64,000 nucleotides of DNA, taken from an uncultured Collinsella sp. (lineage in GTDB: Bacteria; Actinomycetota; Coriobacteriia; Coriobacteriales; Coriobacteriaceae). How positions within the stretch are numbered: position 1 is the first letter of the stretch; each line of letters opens with the position of its first letter. Under the pieces are notes generated by a model. That model was not told the DNA's origin and ran no database searches. It saw only the letters and a list, made by a program, of their open reading frames with translations. A program made the position numbers and the translations under genes. Location: positions 32,682 to 96,681 of the forward strand of contig CAAGEH010000005.1 in assembly GCA_900768795.1 (NCBI GenBank), in the 5' to 3' direction. Below, one piece after another: positions 25,020 through 34,145 of the stretch.

Positions 25020-26147
25020 ATGGCTGAAGTATCTGGTCCCAACGCTCGTATCGAGCGCCTGCGCGGGCTCATGGTTGAACGCGCTTACGATGCGGTCGTC
25101 ATTCGCGACGAGGCGAATCTTCGTTGGCTCACCGGGGCCACGGGCGTTTTCGATTACACGTTCGAGTTCCCGCATGCCGCTTTTATCACCGAAGACGCGT
25201 GCTACCTGCATACCGACTCGCGCTATTTCAACAGCTTCAATGAGAATCTCCCCGCCGATACGCTCTTCAAGGTCGATATGGACGAGGGGACGATTCCGGC
25301 TTGGGTCGCGCGTCGGGCGGCTGACTCGCGTGCTCGCGTCATCGCCGTCGAAGACGACATGCAGCTCAATTTCTATCAGGGGATCGTTCGAGGACTGGAG
25401 GACCTTTCGCTTGCCGCCTCTCTTCCCCAGATGCACGGTGACATTCGCCGCATGCGCGCTATCAAAGATGCTGAGGAGATCGAGCTCATGCGCCATGCCC
25501 AGTCTATTACCGATGCCGCATTTGCCCATATGCTCGAGTTCATCAAACCGGGCTTGACCGAGAAGCAGGTCCGTACCGAGCTCGAGAACTTCATGTTCAA
25601 CAACGGTGCCGACTCCCTTGCATTCGGCTCTATCGTTGCCTCCGGTCCCAATACCGCGAATCCGCATGCTGTTCCCTCCGATCGCGTTATCGAGAAGGGC
25701 GACTTCGTCCTGATGGATTACGGCGCGGGCTATCGCGACTACAAGTCCGACATGACGCGTACGGTTTGTGTAGGCGAGCCCAACGAAAAGCAGCTCGAGC
25801 TGTATGCGCTCGTCCGTCGTACGCACGAGGAATGCGCCGCTGCCGTTCATGCCGGCGTCAACGGCAGGGACATCTTCGATCTCTCGCGCAAGATTATCGC
25901 GGATGCCGGCTACGGTCCGTATTACAATCACGGCCTCGGTCATGGAGTCGGTATCGACATCCATGAGATGCCGAATTTCAACCGTCGCGGAGAGACCGTC
26001 GAAGAGGGCGCGGTTATCACCATGGAACCGGGCGTGTACCTTCCCGGTGTCGGCGGCGTAAGGCTTGAGGACTACGGCCTGGTCACCGCTGATGGCTATG
26101 AACCCTTTACGCAGTCGTCTCATGACCTCCAAGTTATTCCCTGCTAA
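25020..26147 (+). CDS. pepP: Xaa-Pro aminopeptidase/dipeptidase (M24B)
   Basis: This 375-residue pita-bread metallopeptidase cleaves peptides next to proline. An N-terminal creatinase-like domain (1-135) precedes the M24 domain. The five metal ligands can be read: Asp in [17 protein letters not shown] (two Asp), His in [13 protein letters not shown], Glu in TMEPGVYLP and Glu in [15 protein letters not shown] lies 9 bases before ATG 25020. The neighbouring efp gene is a conserved partner, and EF-P relieves ribosome stalling at proline runs, so both genes concern proline-rich proteins. PepP versus PepQ cannot be decided, so the symbol is provisional. Confidence 0.92.
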   Translation: MAEVSGPNARIERLRGLMVERAYDAVVIRDEANLRWLTGATGVFDYTFEFPHAAFITEDACYLHTDSRYFNSFNENLPADTLFKVDMDEGTIPAWVARRAADSRARVIAVEDDMQLNFYQGIVRGLEDLSLAASLPQMHGDIRRMRAIKDAEEIELMRHAQSITDAAFAHMLEFIKPGLTEKQVRTELENFMFNNGADSLAFGSIVASGPNTANPHAVPSDRVIEKGDFVLMDYGAGYRDYKSDMTRTVCVGEPNEKQLELYALVRRTHEECAAAVHAGVNGRDIFDLSRKIIADAGYGPYYNHGLGHGVGIDIHEMPNFNRRGETVEEGAVITMEPGVYLPGVGGVRLEDYGLVTADGYEPFTQSSHDLQVIPC

Positions 26148-26208
26148 GGGTTATACTATGAGATTGTATGAATAACTTTGCTAAACGCATGCAATAAGAA
26201 AGGCAATC

Positions 26209-26772
26209 ATGGCAAGCATCACTACTGCTGATTTTAAGAACGGCCTCGGTCTTCGCATCAAGGACAAGGTCGTCACCATCGTCGAGTTCCAGCACGTCAA
26301 GCCCGGTAAGGGCGGTGCATTCGTCCGCTACAAGACCAAGGACATCAAGTCGGGCCGCGTGGTCGAGAACACCTGCAACGCCGGCACCAAGTTCGAGAGC
26401 GTCATGCTCACGACTCGTGAGATGCAGTACCTGTACAACGACGGTGCGGACTATATCTTCATGGATAACGAGACCTATGAGCAGGTTCCCGTTCCCGAGG
26501 ATATGGTCGGTGAGAACGCCAAGTGGTTGCGCGAGAACGATACGTGCCAGCTTCTCTTCGCCGAGGATGAGCTCATGGGCGTAACGCCCCCGATGTTCAT
26601 CGAGTGCACGATCACCCAGACCGACCCCGGCTTCAAGGGAGACACCGTCCAGGGCTCCACGAAGCCTGCGACCATTGATACCGGTGCCGTTATTCAGGTC
26701 CCGATGTATCTTAACGAGGGCGAGACCATCAAGGTCGACACGCGCGACGGCAAGTTCGTTTCCCGCGTCTAG
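26209..26772 (+). CDS. efp: Translation elongation factor P
   Basis: This 187-residue protein has three beta-barrel domains in tRNA-like shape. It enters the ribosomal E site to restart synthesis at polyproline stretches. Domain I carries the modifiable loop residue K34 in KPGKGGAF; the final domain ends with the signature GDTVQGSTKPAT and IKVDTRDGKFVSRV. AGAAAGG precedes the ATG. K34 suggests a lysine-type rather than arginine-type EF-P, but no modification enzyme is in the window. TATACT at 26152-26157 is a possible -10. Confidence 0.97.
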   Translation: MASITTADFKNGLGLRIKDKVVTIVEFQHVKPGKGGAFVRYKTKDIKSGRVVENTCNAGTKFESVMLTTREMQYLYNDGADYIFMDNETYEQVPVPEDMVGENAKWLRENDTCQLLFAEDELMGVTPPMFIECTITQTDPGFKGDTVQGSTKPATIDTGAVIQVPMYLNEGETIKVDTRDGKFVSRV

Positions 26773-26796
26773 TTCTTGCTCGATAAAGGAGTAACA

Positions 26797-27159
26797 ATGC
26801 CTCAGGAAATTAAGATCGACGGTATCGGAATCGCGCCAGAGGTGCTCGATGTTATTGTTACGCGCGCTCTCGAGGGTATCGAAGGCGTTGCCTCCGTCGG
26901 TGTCAAGGACATCGCGACCAATCTCGTAACGATGATGCTTTCTTCCAAGTCGCCTGCAACTGAGCCGGCCGTCGATGCGGAGGTCGTTGACGGTAGGCTC
27001 GCGCTGACGGTGCGCGTCGTCGTCTTCTTTGGCTATCCTTTCAAAAAGCTCGCCGAGACCATTCGCGAGGCTGTCGTTGCCGCCATCGATGCTCAGGTCG
27101 GCGTTGAGGTCGAGCGCGTGGATGTCTGTATCGACGGTCTCATGTTTCCCAAGGAGTAA
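26797..27159 (+). CDS. Asp23/Gls24 family envelope-stress-like protein
   Basis: This 120-residue protein matches the Asp23/Gls24 family by the pattern IAPEVLDVIVTRALEGIEGVASVG at the N-terminus and a VRVVVFFGYPFKKLAETIREAV strand-helix block in the middle. Members are small cytosolic or membrane-anchored proteins linked to cell-envelope homeostasis in Gram-positives. The start is ATG 26797 after AAAGGAG. It lies between efp and nusB, the common position in actinobacteria and Firmicutes (YqhY-type), and is probably co-transcribed with nusB. Confidence 0.88.
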   Translation: MPQEIKIDGIGIAPEVLDVIVTRALEGIEGVASVGVKDIATNLVTMMLSSKSPATEPAVDAEVVDGRLALTVRVVVFFGYPFKKLAETIREAVVAAIDAQVGVEVERVDVCIDGLMFPKE

Positions 27160-27162
27160 CCC

Positions 27163-27762
27163 TTGAGTCTTAAGGTTTATCGCGGCCGCACGCTTGCTCG
27201 TAGTCAGGCTTTGCAGCTTTTGTTTCAGGCAGAACAGCTCGATCGCCCCCTCGAGGACGTCATCTCGGGTGACTATCTTATTTCCAAGGGGCCGCTCAAC
27301 CCCTATGCCCTCGAGCTTGCACGCGGTGCTTACGAACACATCGACCGTATCGATTGCGCGCTTCAGGCCCTTAGCAAAAATTGGTCGCTTGAGCGTATGC
27401 CGGGCGCAGACCGCAACATTTTGCGTATTGCCGTTTGGGAGATGCGCTTTATGACAGACGACGAGGTCAGCGATGCGGTCGTCATCAACGAGGCTGTCGA
27501 GCTTGCCAAGGCATACGGAACCGACGAGTCCTCCTCATTCATCAACGGTGTTCTCGGTCGTATTGCGTCCGCTGACGAGCTGCCGGGTGCAGATCTCTAC
27601 GACAGGATGCTTGCCGAGGACGAGGCCCGCGCCGCGGCTTCATTCGAGGCGCAGGATTCTCCTGCTACGGTCGATGGAGATTCTTCCGATGATGCACTCG
27701 ATCCTCCTGTTGTCAGCGTTGAGTCTGATGAGGTTGTTTCCTCAGAGCCAAACGGTGAATAG
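27163..27762 (+). CDS. nusB: Transcription antitermination factor NusB with acidic tail
   Basis: This 199-residue protein has the all-helical NusB domain (residues 9-140), with ARSQALQLLFQAE at the start, a central WSLERMPGADRNILRIAVWEM and INEAVELAKAYG...FINGVLGR towards the end. With NusE/S10 it binds boxA RNA to support rRNA antitermination. About 55 residues beyond the domain are acidic and low in complexity, absent from standard NusB. Start is TTG 27163, 6 bases after AAGGAG. xseB follows 2 bases downstream. Confidence 0.94.
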   Translation: MSLKVYRGRTLARSQALQLLFQAEQLDRPLEDVISGDYLISKGPLNPYALELARGAYEHIDRIDCALQALSKNWSLERMPGADRNILRIAVWEMRFMTDDEVSDAVVINEAVELAKAYGTDESSSFINGVLGRIASADELPGADLYDRMLAEDEARAAASFEAQDSPATVDGDSSDDALDPPVVSVESDEVVSSEPNGE

Positions 27763-27764
27763 CC

Positions 27765-28016
27765 ATGGCTGCTGCTTCACGGGATTTTGATGAGATAACG
27801 TCTCGTCTCGATGAGATCGTTGCCGCGGTCCGCTCTAAGGACACTTCTCTTGAGCGTAGCCTCGATCTTTTCGATGAGGCTATCAGTCTCGGTTCCAAGG
27901 CGGTCGATATGGTCGACTCCTTCGAGCTATCTCCACGAGAAGCGGAGCAGCTCGAGCGGGAATATGAGAGTGACGCCTCTTCCGAAGACCCCGAATCAAA
28001 GTCGGATGCACAATGA
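27765..28016 (+). CDS. xseB: Exodeoxyribonuclease VII small subunit
   Basis: This 83-residue subunit binds the XseA nuclease to form exonuclease VII, which degrades single-stranded DNA. The helical pair FDEITSRLDEIVAAVRS and SLERSLDLFDEAISLG is the XseB signature, followed by an acidic Ser/Glu tail. The xseA gene is not in the window, although the two are often adjacent. It overlaps tlyA (ATGA). Confidence 0.9.
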   Translation: MAAASRDFDEITSRLDEIVAAVRSKDTSLERSLDLFDEAISLGSKAVDMVDSFELSPREAEQLEREYESDASSEDPESKSDAQ

Positions 28017-28816
28017 AGCGTGTTCGTCTCGATGATGAATTAATTGCCCAGGGCATCTGTGCTGACCGCGCGGATGCCCTTCGTACATGCATGGCCGGTT
28101 TGGTTTCCGCTCACGGAGAACGCCTCACTTCACCTGGTATGAAGATCGAACCTGGCATATCGCTTCACGTTAAGGGGCGTCTTCCCTATGTGAGCCGCGG
28201 CGGCCTTAAGCTCGAGGGGGCGCTCGATGCCTTTGGGCTCAACCCTCTCGGCATGCATTGCATCGATATCGGATGCTCGACGGGTGGGTTTACCGATTGC
28301 CTGCTCAAGCGCGGTGCCGCTCATGTCGTGAGCGTCGATGTCGGACGTGCTCAGTTTGACTGGTCGCTTAGAAACGATGACCGCGTAACGCTTTTAGAGA
28401 AGACGAACATCGTTGACGTGCCGGGCATGGGCTTTGAGTCGACTTTTGACCTTGCCGTTTGCGATGTCTCATTTACCTGCATCGCTAACATTATCGATGC
28501 CGTGATGCTCTGCCTTTCTAAGACAGGAAAATTCTGTACGCTCGTGAAGCCTCAGTTTGAGGCGCGCCCCGGGGACGTTTCGGAAGGCGGGATCGTTCGA
28601 GACCCGTCTGTGAGGCGGAATGTTCTCTGCAACGTCATCGATTTGTTTTCTCGGGTCGGTTTCTATCCGCAAGATGTTTGCGAGTCTCCCATCCACGGTG
28701 CAAAAGGGAATGTCGAGTATTTCTTGCTTGGCGATCGGTCGATGTTTTCCGCCGTTTCATCTGATGAAATGACCGCTCAGGTCGAAAAGCTCAAGAGTAA
28801 GGTCGATGCGCTGTGA
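28013..28816 (+). CDS. tlyA: TlyA family rRNA 2'-O-methyltransferase / hemolysin-like
   Basis: This 267-residue protein joins an N-terminal S4 RNA-binding domain (RLDDELIAQGICADRADA) to an FtsJ-like methyltransferase. The YVSRGGLKLEGAL bridge, the SAM-binding DIGCSTGGFTDCLL (about residue 83) and LVKPQFEARPG (about 180) are typical TlyA blocks. In mycobacteria TlyA methylates 16S and 23S rRNA and affects capreomycin response. It is embedded in xseB-tlyA-nadK-recN, a conserved order in Gram-positive bacteria, overlapping both neighbours by four bases. Confidence 0.93.
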   Translation: MKRVRLDDELIAQGICADRADALRTCMAGLVSAHGERLTSPGMKIEPGISLHVKGRLPYVSRGGLKLEGALDAFGLNPLGMHCIDIGCSTGGFTDCLLKRGAAHVVSVDVGRAQFDWSLRNDDRVTLLEKTNIVDVPGMGFESTFDLAVCDVSFTCIANIIDAVMLCLSKTGKFCTLVKPQFEARPGDVSEGGIVRDPSVRRNVLCNVIDLFSRVGFYPQDVCESPIHGAKGNVEYFLLGDRSMFSAVSSDEMTAQVEKLKSKVDAL

Positions 28817-29673
28817 AGGTGTTTATTGTTCCCAATTACTATAAGCAGGAGGCTGTTGAAAGCGGCCTCATGCTCGAGCTTTGGCTTTCGCGACAGGGCT
28901 ATGAAGTCGTCTGGGCGGCAGACCAGCGAATGAAAATCGAATCGGTACCCGATATCGATGGCTGCGACCTTGTTATCACGCTCGGGGGAGACGGTACGCT
29001 TCTGCGCGCTGCCCGCATCGTTGGATATCGTGAAATCCCCATTCTAGGGCTTTCCTATGGGCATCTGGGATTCTTAACGGCAGCCTCTCCCGAGGAAACA
29101 GACATCTTGTCGGTCGTCTCCGATGCGCTTTCGGGTGAGCTTCATGTGAGTCGTCGCTCGACTATCTCCTGCGATATCGTTTCCGTTGATGACGACGGTT
29201 CGGAACAAACCGCACATTCGTTTGCCTTGAACGATATGGCGCTTACGCGAGGTCCGCTTTCCGATATGGTCGAGTTCGACATCACGGTTTCCGGTCATCA
29301 TATCGACCGTCTGCGCGGCGATGGCGTCGTCGTGTCGACCGCTACGGGCTCCACTGGCTATGCGCTGTCCGCTGGCGGCCCGATCGTTACGCCCGATTTC
29401 ACCGGATTGATTTGCGTCCCCATCGCTCCTCATACCATTCAGGCACGTGCCTTTTTGACCTCGCCTTCCGATGTCGTCGAGATCAAGATGTCCAAAGATA
29501 GGCCTTCCGTTCCCGCCATCGCCGTCGATGGACAGTTTATCCAAAGCGAGGGAACGGTCGATAGCGTTGTCGTCCGACGTGGTCCGGGTGATGTTCTCTT
29601 GCTCGATTACGGTCCCGAAAGTTTCTACAATTCGGTATCTCGCGTCTTTTACGGAGTCCGTCATGATCGATGA
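28813..29673 (+). CDS. nadK: NAD kinase
   Basis: This 286-residue enzyme phosphorylates NAD to NADP. The diagnostic GGDGT loop is at about residue 59 (ITLGGDGTLLRAAR), followed by LGHLGFLTA, the NDMALTRG segment and the glycine-rich GDGVVVSTATGSTGYALSAGGPI. Length is normal for bacterial NadK. Start is GTG 28813, overlapping the tlyA stop; the last 11 bases overlap recN. Confidence 0.96.
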   Translation: MKVFIVPNYYKQEAVESGLMLELWLSRQGYEVVWAADQRMKIESVPDIDGCDLVITLGGDGTLLRAARIVGYREIPILGLSYGHLGFLTAASPEETDILSVVSDALSGELHVSRRSTISCDIVSVDDDGSEQTAHSFALNDMALTRGPLSDMVEFDITVSGHHIDRLRGDGVVVSTATGSTGYALSAGGPIVTPDFTGLICVPIAPHTIQARAFLTSPSDVVEIKMSKDRPSVPAIAVDGQFIQSEGTVDSVVVRRGPGDVLLLDYGPESFYNSVSRVFYGVRHDR

Positions 29674-31300
29674 GATCCAGGTAGACAATCTTGCCCTGAT
29701 TCGCCATGCGGACTTCGTGCCTTGCACCGGTCTTACCGTTCTAACGGGTGAGACGGGTGCAGGAAAGACTGCCTTGCTCTCGGCTTTAAAGCTCATCGTC
29801 GGTGAGCGCGCTGATTCCGCAATGGTTCGTGAGGGCGAGGATTCCGCCTGCGTTACGGCTCGGCTATTTAGAGAGCCCCATGATCTCGAGGGGCTTTGCG
29901 TTTCACGTCGTGTTTCGGCTGACGGTAGGAGCCGTGCGAGGATCGACGGGGCGCCCTCGAGCGTCAAAGAGCTTGGATTGCGTGTCGGTCCCTTGATCGA
30001 GCTTTGTGGCCAGCATGAGCACCAGCGCTTGCTTGATCCTGCAACGCATGTCGCTCTGCTCGATGCCTGGATCGGGACGCCTGCGACAGACGCTCTCGCG
30101 GCATATCACGACGCGCGAAAGCAGGCTGCTGATGCGCGTGCGGAGCTCAAGCGTGTCGAGGACGCTTCGCGCGCGCAGGGTTCCCGCATCGAAGAGGCTC
30201 GCTTCTTTTCCGATCGCATGGACGAGATCGATCCAAAACCCGGTGAAATCGAGCATCTCGAAGAGCTACTGCCGCGTGCTGAACATGCGGAGGCACTTGT
30301 GACGAGTGCGAGCGCATCCGAGGACAGCATTTCATCCGAGGGCGGCGCTCTCGATTCACTCAATAGCGCTGCCTACGAGCTTGAGCACATGGAGTCTGTC
30401 GACCCTGCGCTCGGACGCATTGCCGAGGAGCTTAACGGTGCTATCGTCACTATCGAGGATGTCGCATCGGAGCTCAGGGCATATCGCGATTCGATTGATT
30501 TCGACCCTGCAGCGCTCAAACAGATGCAGGAACGCTATGTTGACCTTGCATCCCTGATGCGCCAATACGGTCCGACCATGTATGACGTTTTCGCTCGTTT
30601 CGATCGGACCCGGGAGCTTCTCGATCTGGTTGACGATGGAGAGCAGCGCATCGCGCAGGCGAGGGCGCGCGTCACCCAAGCTGAAAACGAGCTCAGCGAA
30701 TGCGCCTACGCGCTTTCCAAGGTCCGTCGCTCCTATGCGCCGCGCTTTTGTAGGGAAGTCGCACGTCAGATGGCGCGTCTCGAGATGGGTCATGCGGAGC
30801 TCGTTTGGCATGCTCGCGATCTCGATCGAAGTCAATGGACCGATGCGGGTTCCGAATCCTGTGAATTTCTGTATCGCGGAGCCAAAGGGCTCACGCCTCG
30901 CCCTTTGCGCAGGATAGCTTCCGGCGGCGAGCTCTCTCGCGTCATGCTCGCTGTCAAGGTTGTGCTCGGCGAGGCCGATGGCACTCAAACGCTCGTCTTC
31001 GACGAAGTCGATGCGGGCGTTGGCGGAACTACCGCGCGCGCTCTTGCCGGCGTTCTTGCTGACCTGGCGCAGACGCATCAGGTCGTTGTCGTCACCCATC
31101 TTGCTCAGGTGGCCGTCATGGCGGCAAAACACTATGTCGTCTCCAAGAGCGCGGGCGATATGCCGGAGACGTCTCTTCTCGAGGTTACGGGCGATGCGCG
31201 TGTGGGTGAAATCGCCCGCATGCTTTCAGGCGACAACAGCGACCTTTCGCGTGAACATGCACTCCAGATGCTCGACGAAGCTAAGGGATGTCGCGCTTAG
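29663..31300 (+). CDS. recN: DNA repair protein RecN
   Basis: This 545-residue SMC-like ATPase tethers DNA ends in double-strand break repair. Walker A TGETGAGKTALLSAL is near residue 29, LCGQHEHQRLLDP is the conserved Q-loop-like segment, two coiled-coil arms span about 150-370, and the C-terminal half has the ABC signature IASGGELSRVMLA with Walker B TLVFDEVDAGVGG. ATG 29663 follows GGAG and overlaps nadK. Its stop overlaps the convergent aroQ stop by four bases. No LexA box is visible at the start, so regulation would come from the upstream operon. Confidence 0.96.
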   Translation: MIDEIQVDNLALIRHADFVPCTGLTVLTGETGAGKTALLSALKLIVGERADSAMVREGEDSACVTARLFREPHDLEGLCVSRRVSADGRSRARIDGAPSSVKELGLRVGPLIELCGQHEHQRLLDPATHVALLDAWIGTPATDALAAYHDARKQAADARAELKRVEDASRAQGSRIEEARFFSDRMDEIDPKPGEIEHLEELLPRAEHAEALVTSASASEDSISSEGGALDSLNSAAYELEHMESVDPALGRIAEELNGAIVTIEDVASELRAYRDSIDFDPAALKQMQERYVDLASLMRQYGPTMYDVFARFDRTRELLDLVDDGEQRIAQARARVTQAENELSECAYALSKVRRSYAPRFCREVARQMARLEMGHAELVWHARDLDRSQWTDAGSESCEFLYRGAKGLTPRPLRRIASGGELSRVMLAVKVVLGEADGTQTLVFDEVDAGVGGTTARALAGVLADLAQTHQVVVVTHLAQVAVMAAKHYVVSKSAGDMPETSLLEVTGDARVGEIARMLSGDNSDLSREHALQMLDEAKGCRA

Positions 31301-31734
31301 GCTTGTAGGCGCTCCTTTATCAGTTCGAGTGCATGGACGTACCCGTGAAAGCCCTCTCCGGTGATGGTTGCGAAACATGCTTGGCGCACATAGCTAACTT
31401 GCCTGAAATCCTCTCGCTTTTCGACAGCTGAGATATGTACCTCGACTGTCGGGATCGACACGGCTTTGAGCGCATCGAGGATCGCCACGCTCGTATGGGT
31501 GTATGCTGCGGGATTGATGACGATACCGTCGATTTTTCCGTATGCATCTTGGATTTTGTCGACCAGGTCGCCCTCATGATTCGATTGATAGCATTCAACG
31601 CTTTCAAATCCGAGGTCGCGACCTGATCTTTGACAGAGTTTTACAAGCTCATCGTATGATTCAGACCCGTAGATACCTGGCTCGCGAATGCCGAGCATAT
31701 TGAGGTTCGGACCGTTTATAACCAGCGCTTTCAT
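31297..31734 (-). CDS. aroQ: 3-dehydroquinate dehydratase, type II
   Basis: This 145-residue dodecameric type II enzyme dehydrates 3-dehydroquinate to 3-dehydroshikimate. The family features are LVINGPNLNMLGIREPGIYG at the N-terminus (the following Tyr is catalytic), ECYQSNHEGDLVDKI, VINPAAYTHTSVAI and VEVHISAVEKREDFR. AGGAC lies close to ATG 31734. It is the last gene of the aromatic operon, 18 bases after aroE::aroK, and converges on recN with overlapping stop codons. Confidence 0.96.
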   Translation of the reverse strand: MKALVINGPNLNMLGIREPGIYGSESYDELVKLCQRSGRDLGFESVECYQSNHEGDLVDKIQDAYGKIDGIVINPAAYTHTSVAILDALKAVSIPTVEVHISAVEKREDFRQVSYVRQACFATITGEGFHGYVHALELIKERLQA

Positions 31735-31752
31735 GCGTCCTCGTTTCTGTCT

Positions 31753-32997
31753 CTATATATCAAGTTGGGACGGTAGGACAGCAGCAAGTGCCTCGGCTGT
31801 CGCTTGGGCGCTTTCGCGCGATCTGATGACGATGTCCGCCCATGCGCGATACAGCGGTAAACGCTGCTGTGCGAGCTTGTCGATTCCGTCCCGCTGCGTG
31901 ATGGGCCTCCCTTTGCTTGAAAGCTCATCAAGATTTCTGTCGAGCATGCAGATCGTTGCGTTCTGATGCAGAAGCGGATAGTTATCGGGCCGCGTTACGG
32001 CTCCTCCTCCCGTAGAGATCACGAGTCTGGATTGCATTCCGATTCGTTTGATGACCTCGGTCTCCTTATCGCGAAATCGTTTCTCTCCATTTTCGCGGAT
32101 ATAGCGGTCGCAGGGACATTTGAGCTCATGTTCTAGCTCTTGGTCTATATCGACATGTCTGCGTCCGAGGATTTTTGCAAGTGCTATGCCGACGCGCGTT
32201 TTTCCAGAACCCGGCATTCCGATGAGCGCCACGTTCTTTTCGGCGGCTGCGAGTCGTTTGCTTACGTCTTGAATACGCTCAAACGGTATGGTGTTTCCGA
32301 AGAATCTTTCATCTGCTCGTGCAGCCTGCGCCACGAGCATGAGTAAACCGTTCACATGGGGGATGTTCAGCTTTTCAGCTTCAAGAAGGATGCCGGTCAG
32401 GCTCGGGTTGTAGACGATGTCGGCAACAGCTTCAAGTCTATGGAACTTTTCGAGCGATAGGGGTGCGTCGGGACAGTTGGGATACATTCCGACAGGTGTC
32501 GCATTGACGATGAGCGCTGCATCGAGATACGCATCGAGGTCCTTGTAGGTGACGCCCCTCGAGCGGCTTACGGGAACAACTTCTGCGCCTAGATCGTCGA
32601 GAACCATGCATACGGTCGTCCCCGCTCCGCCTGTTCCCCCCAGAACGAGCACGCGTTTGCCCTTAACATCGCAATCAAGCGTTTTAAGGATGCAGGTGAA
32701 GCCGTATGCATCGGTGTTGTCGCCAAGGAGTTTCCCCTCAGGCGTCCTCACGATCGTGTTGACGTTTCCCATGCGTCTTGCCGTTTCGGTAAGTTCATCC
32801 ATCGCGGCGAACGCTGCTTTTTTGTAGGGAACGGTAACGTTGAGTCCCGACCAGCTGTCGCTTCCCAAGAACTCTTCGACATCTTTGGGTTCTCTCTCGA
32901 AGCATACATAGTCGATTCCTACTAGCGCACGGTGAATCTGAGGGCTGTAGCTGTGTTTGAGCGTTCTGCCTAAAAGGCCAAAGGGTGCAGAGCTCAT
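31753..32997 (-). CDS. aroE-aroK: Bifunctional shikimate dehydrogenase / shikimate kinase fusion
   Basis: This 414-residue fusion catalyses two consecutive steps, dehydroshikimate to shikimate and shikimate to shikimate-3-phosphate. Residues 1-245 are AroE: HSYSPQIH, GLNVTVPYKK (catalytic Lys), GDNTDAYGF (catalytic Asp) and the NADP fold VLVLGGTGGAG. Residues 252-414 are AroK: P-loop GMPGSGKT (about 258-265), DIDQELE, RFRDKETEV, STGGGAV and RLPLYRAWAD. Both halves keep their catalytic residues. ATG 32997 follows AGAGGTG; the frame extends to 33096 into pheA without support. It overlaps the pheA stop by one base. This is the second complete shikimate kinase of the window. Confidence 0.94.
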   Translation of the reverse strand: MSSAPFGLLGRTLKHSYSPQIHRALVGIDYVCFEREPKDVEEFLGSDSWSGLNVTVPYKKAAFAAMDELTETARRMGNVNTIVRTPEGKLLGDNTDAYGFTCILKTLDCDVKGKRVLVLGGTGGAGTTVCMVLDDLGAEVVPVSRSRGVTYKDLDAYLDAALIVNATPVGMYPNCPDAPLSLEKFHRLEAVADIVYNPSLTGILLEAEKLNIPHVNGLLMLVAQAARADERFFGNTIPFERIQDVSKRLAAAEKNVALIGMPGSGKTRVGIALAKILGRRHVDIDQELEHELKCPCDRYIRENGEKRFRDKETEVIKRIGMQSRLVISTGGGAVTRPDNYPLLHQNATICMLDRNLDELSSKGRPITQRDGIDKLAQQRLPLYRAWADIVIRSRESAQATAEALAAVLPSQLDI

Positions 32998-34142
32998 CAG
33001 AGCACCTCTGCGTAACTGCCGAAATACGTCAGCGATGGGCACATATCGTCGAGCGTGGCGAGCAGCCCGGTCATTCCATCGGTGCCAGACGGGCATTCAA
33101 GGTCGAAATAGAACATGAACTCATTGTTTCTGCTCGGAATCGGGCGACTCTCAAGTTTTACCAGATTGATATCGAGGGCGTAGAAGCATTCGAGAACATG
33201 GTAGAGCGCGCCCGGTTTGCTTTCGAGTGTGAGCATGAGGGATGCCTTCGTGGCGCCCGGGTAGACCATGTTTTTACGCGATATGACGACAAATCGCGTG
33301 TAGTTGTTATCGTTATCCTGGACGTCCGATTGCAGTACGTCCAGACCGTACAGGGAGGCGCAGTCACGAGAGGAAAGGGCCGCCAGGTCTTTCCTCTCGG
33401 ACGCGGAAACGATTTCCGCAGCGCGCGCGGTGTTCTCTACAACGGTCGTACGTACCCCGAGACCTTTCAGGTAGGATTCGCATTGCGCGAGCGCCTGTTC
33501 ATGCGAGACGACTTCATGAATATCGGTGATGCTTGCGCCGTGCTTCGCGAGCAGGTTGTGATCGATTTTGAGCCTGAGAGCGCGCTCGATCGAGAACTTG
33601 TATTTGGCAAGTAGATCGTAGACGGCATTTACCGATCCGGCTGTCGAGTTTTCGATGGGGAGGACGCCGAATTCGCAAAAACCATCGGATACCGCCTTAA
33701 AGACGCCTTCGAAGGTATCGAAAAACGTGATCCCCGGGACCTCGAACAATCTGCATGCCGCAATCTGGCTATAGGCTCCCTCAACGCCTTGGCAGGCGAC
33801 CGTCGCCGTTGCCGGAAACGGTTTATCCGAGCAGACGTATTCGTATGCAGTTCTAGTAACAGCGTCGGATGCGCTGAGAGATGCGATATATCGCGCCTGT
33901 TCGGTTTTGCTCATGCTCATGAGCAGGGAAAAGAGAGAGATCGCTTGGGGTTTGTAGCGGTCTGGGACGCGTTCTGCCACAGAAAGCAACTTGTTGCGCT
34001 CGCGTTCCGGGTCAAAAATACGCTTGCCGGTTTTCGCCTTGGCCTTCGCCACCTCGTCGGCGATGTCCATGCGGCGAATAAACGCGTCGATGAGCGTGCT
34101 GTCTATCTGATCGATCTCTTCGCGGATTTCGGTGAGTTCCAT
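32997..34142 (-). CDS. pheA: Chorismate mutase / prephenate dehydratase (P-protein)
   Basis: This 381-residue bifunctional enzyme converts chorismate to prephenate and then phenylpyruvate. An AroQ-type helical chorismate mutase domain lies at 1-85 (REEIDQIDSTLIDAFIRR, DPERERNKL). The dehydratase domain (about 108-285) has GVEGAYSQIA and LPIENSTAGSV, and the C-terminal ACT domain has GALYHVLECF and KLESRPIPSRNNEF, whose ESRP motif binds phenylalanine in related enzymes, so feedback inhibition is likely. It lies between aroC and aroE::aroK. The downstream aminotransferase is not in the window. Confidence 0.95.
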   Translation of the reverse strand: MELTEIREEIDQIDSTLIDAFIRRMDIADEVAKAKAKTGKRIFDPERERNKLLSVAERVPDRYKPQAISLFSLLMSMSKTEQARYIASLSASDAVTRTAYEYVCSDKPFPATATVACQGVEGAYSQIAACRLFEVPGITFFDTFEGVFKAVSDGFCEFGVLPIENSTAGSVNAVYDLLAKYKFSIERALRLKIDHNLLAKHGASITDIHEVVSHEQALAQCESYLKGLGVRTTVVENTARAAEIVSASERKDLAALSSRDCASLYGLDVLQSDVQDNDNNYTRFVVISRKNMVYPGATKASLMLTLESKPGALYHVLECFYALDINLVKLESRPIPSRNNEFMFYFDLECPSGTDGMTGLLATLDDMCPSLTYFGSYAEVL

Positions 34143-34145
34143 TTT

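Noticed and set aside
24972..26132. Minus-strand open frame of 386 codons opposite the Xaa-Pro peptidase
   Set aside because: Antisense mirror of a conserved enzyme; no homology seen.
26134..27339. Minus-strand open frame of 401 codons across efp, the Asp23 gene and nusB
   Set aside because: Covers three real genes and their gaps; a by-product of high GC and codon bias.
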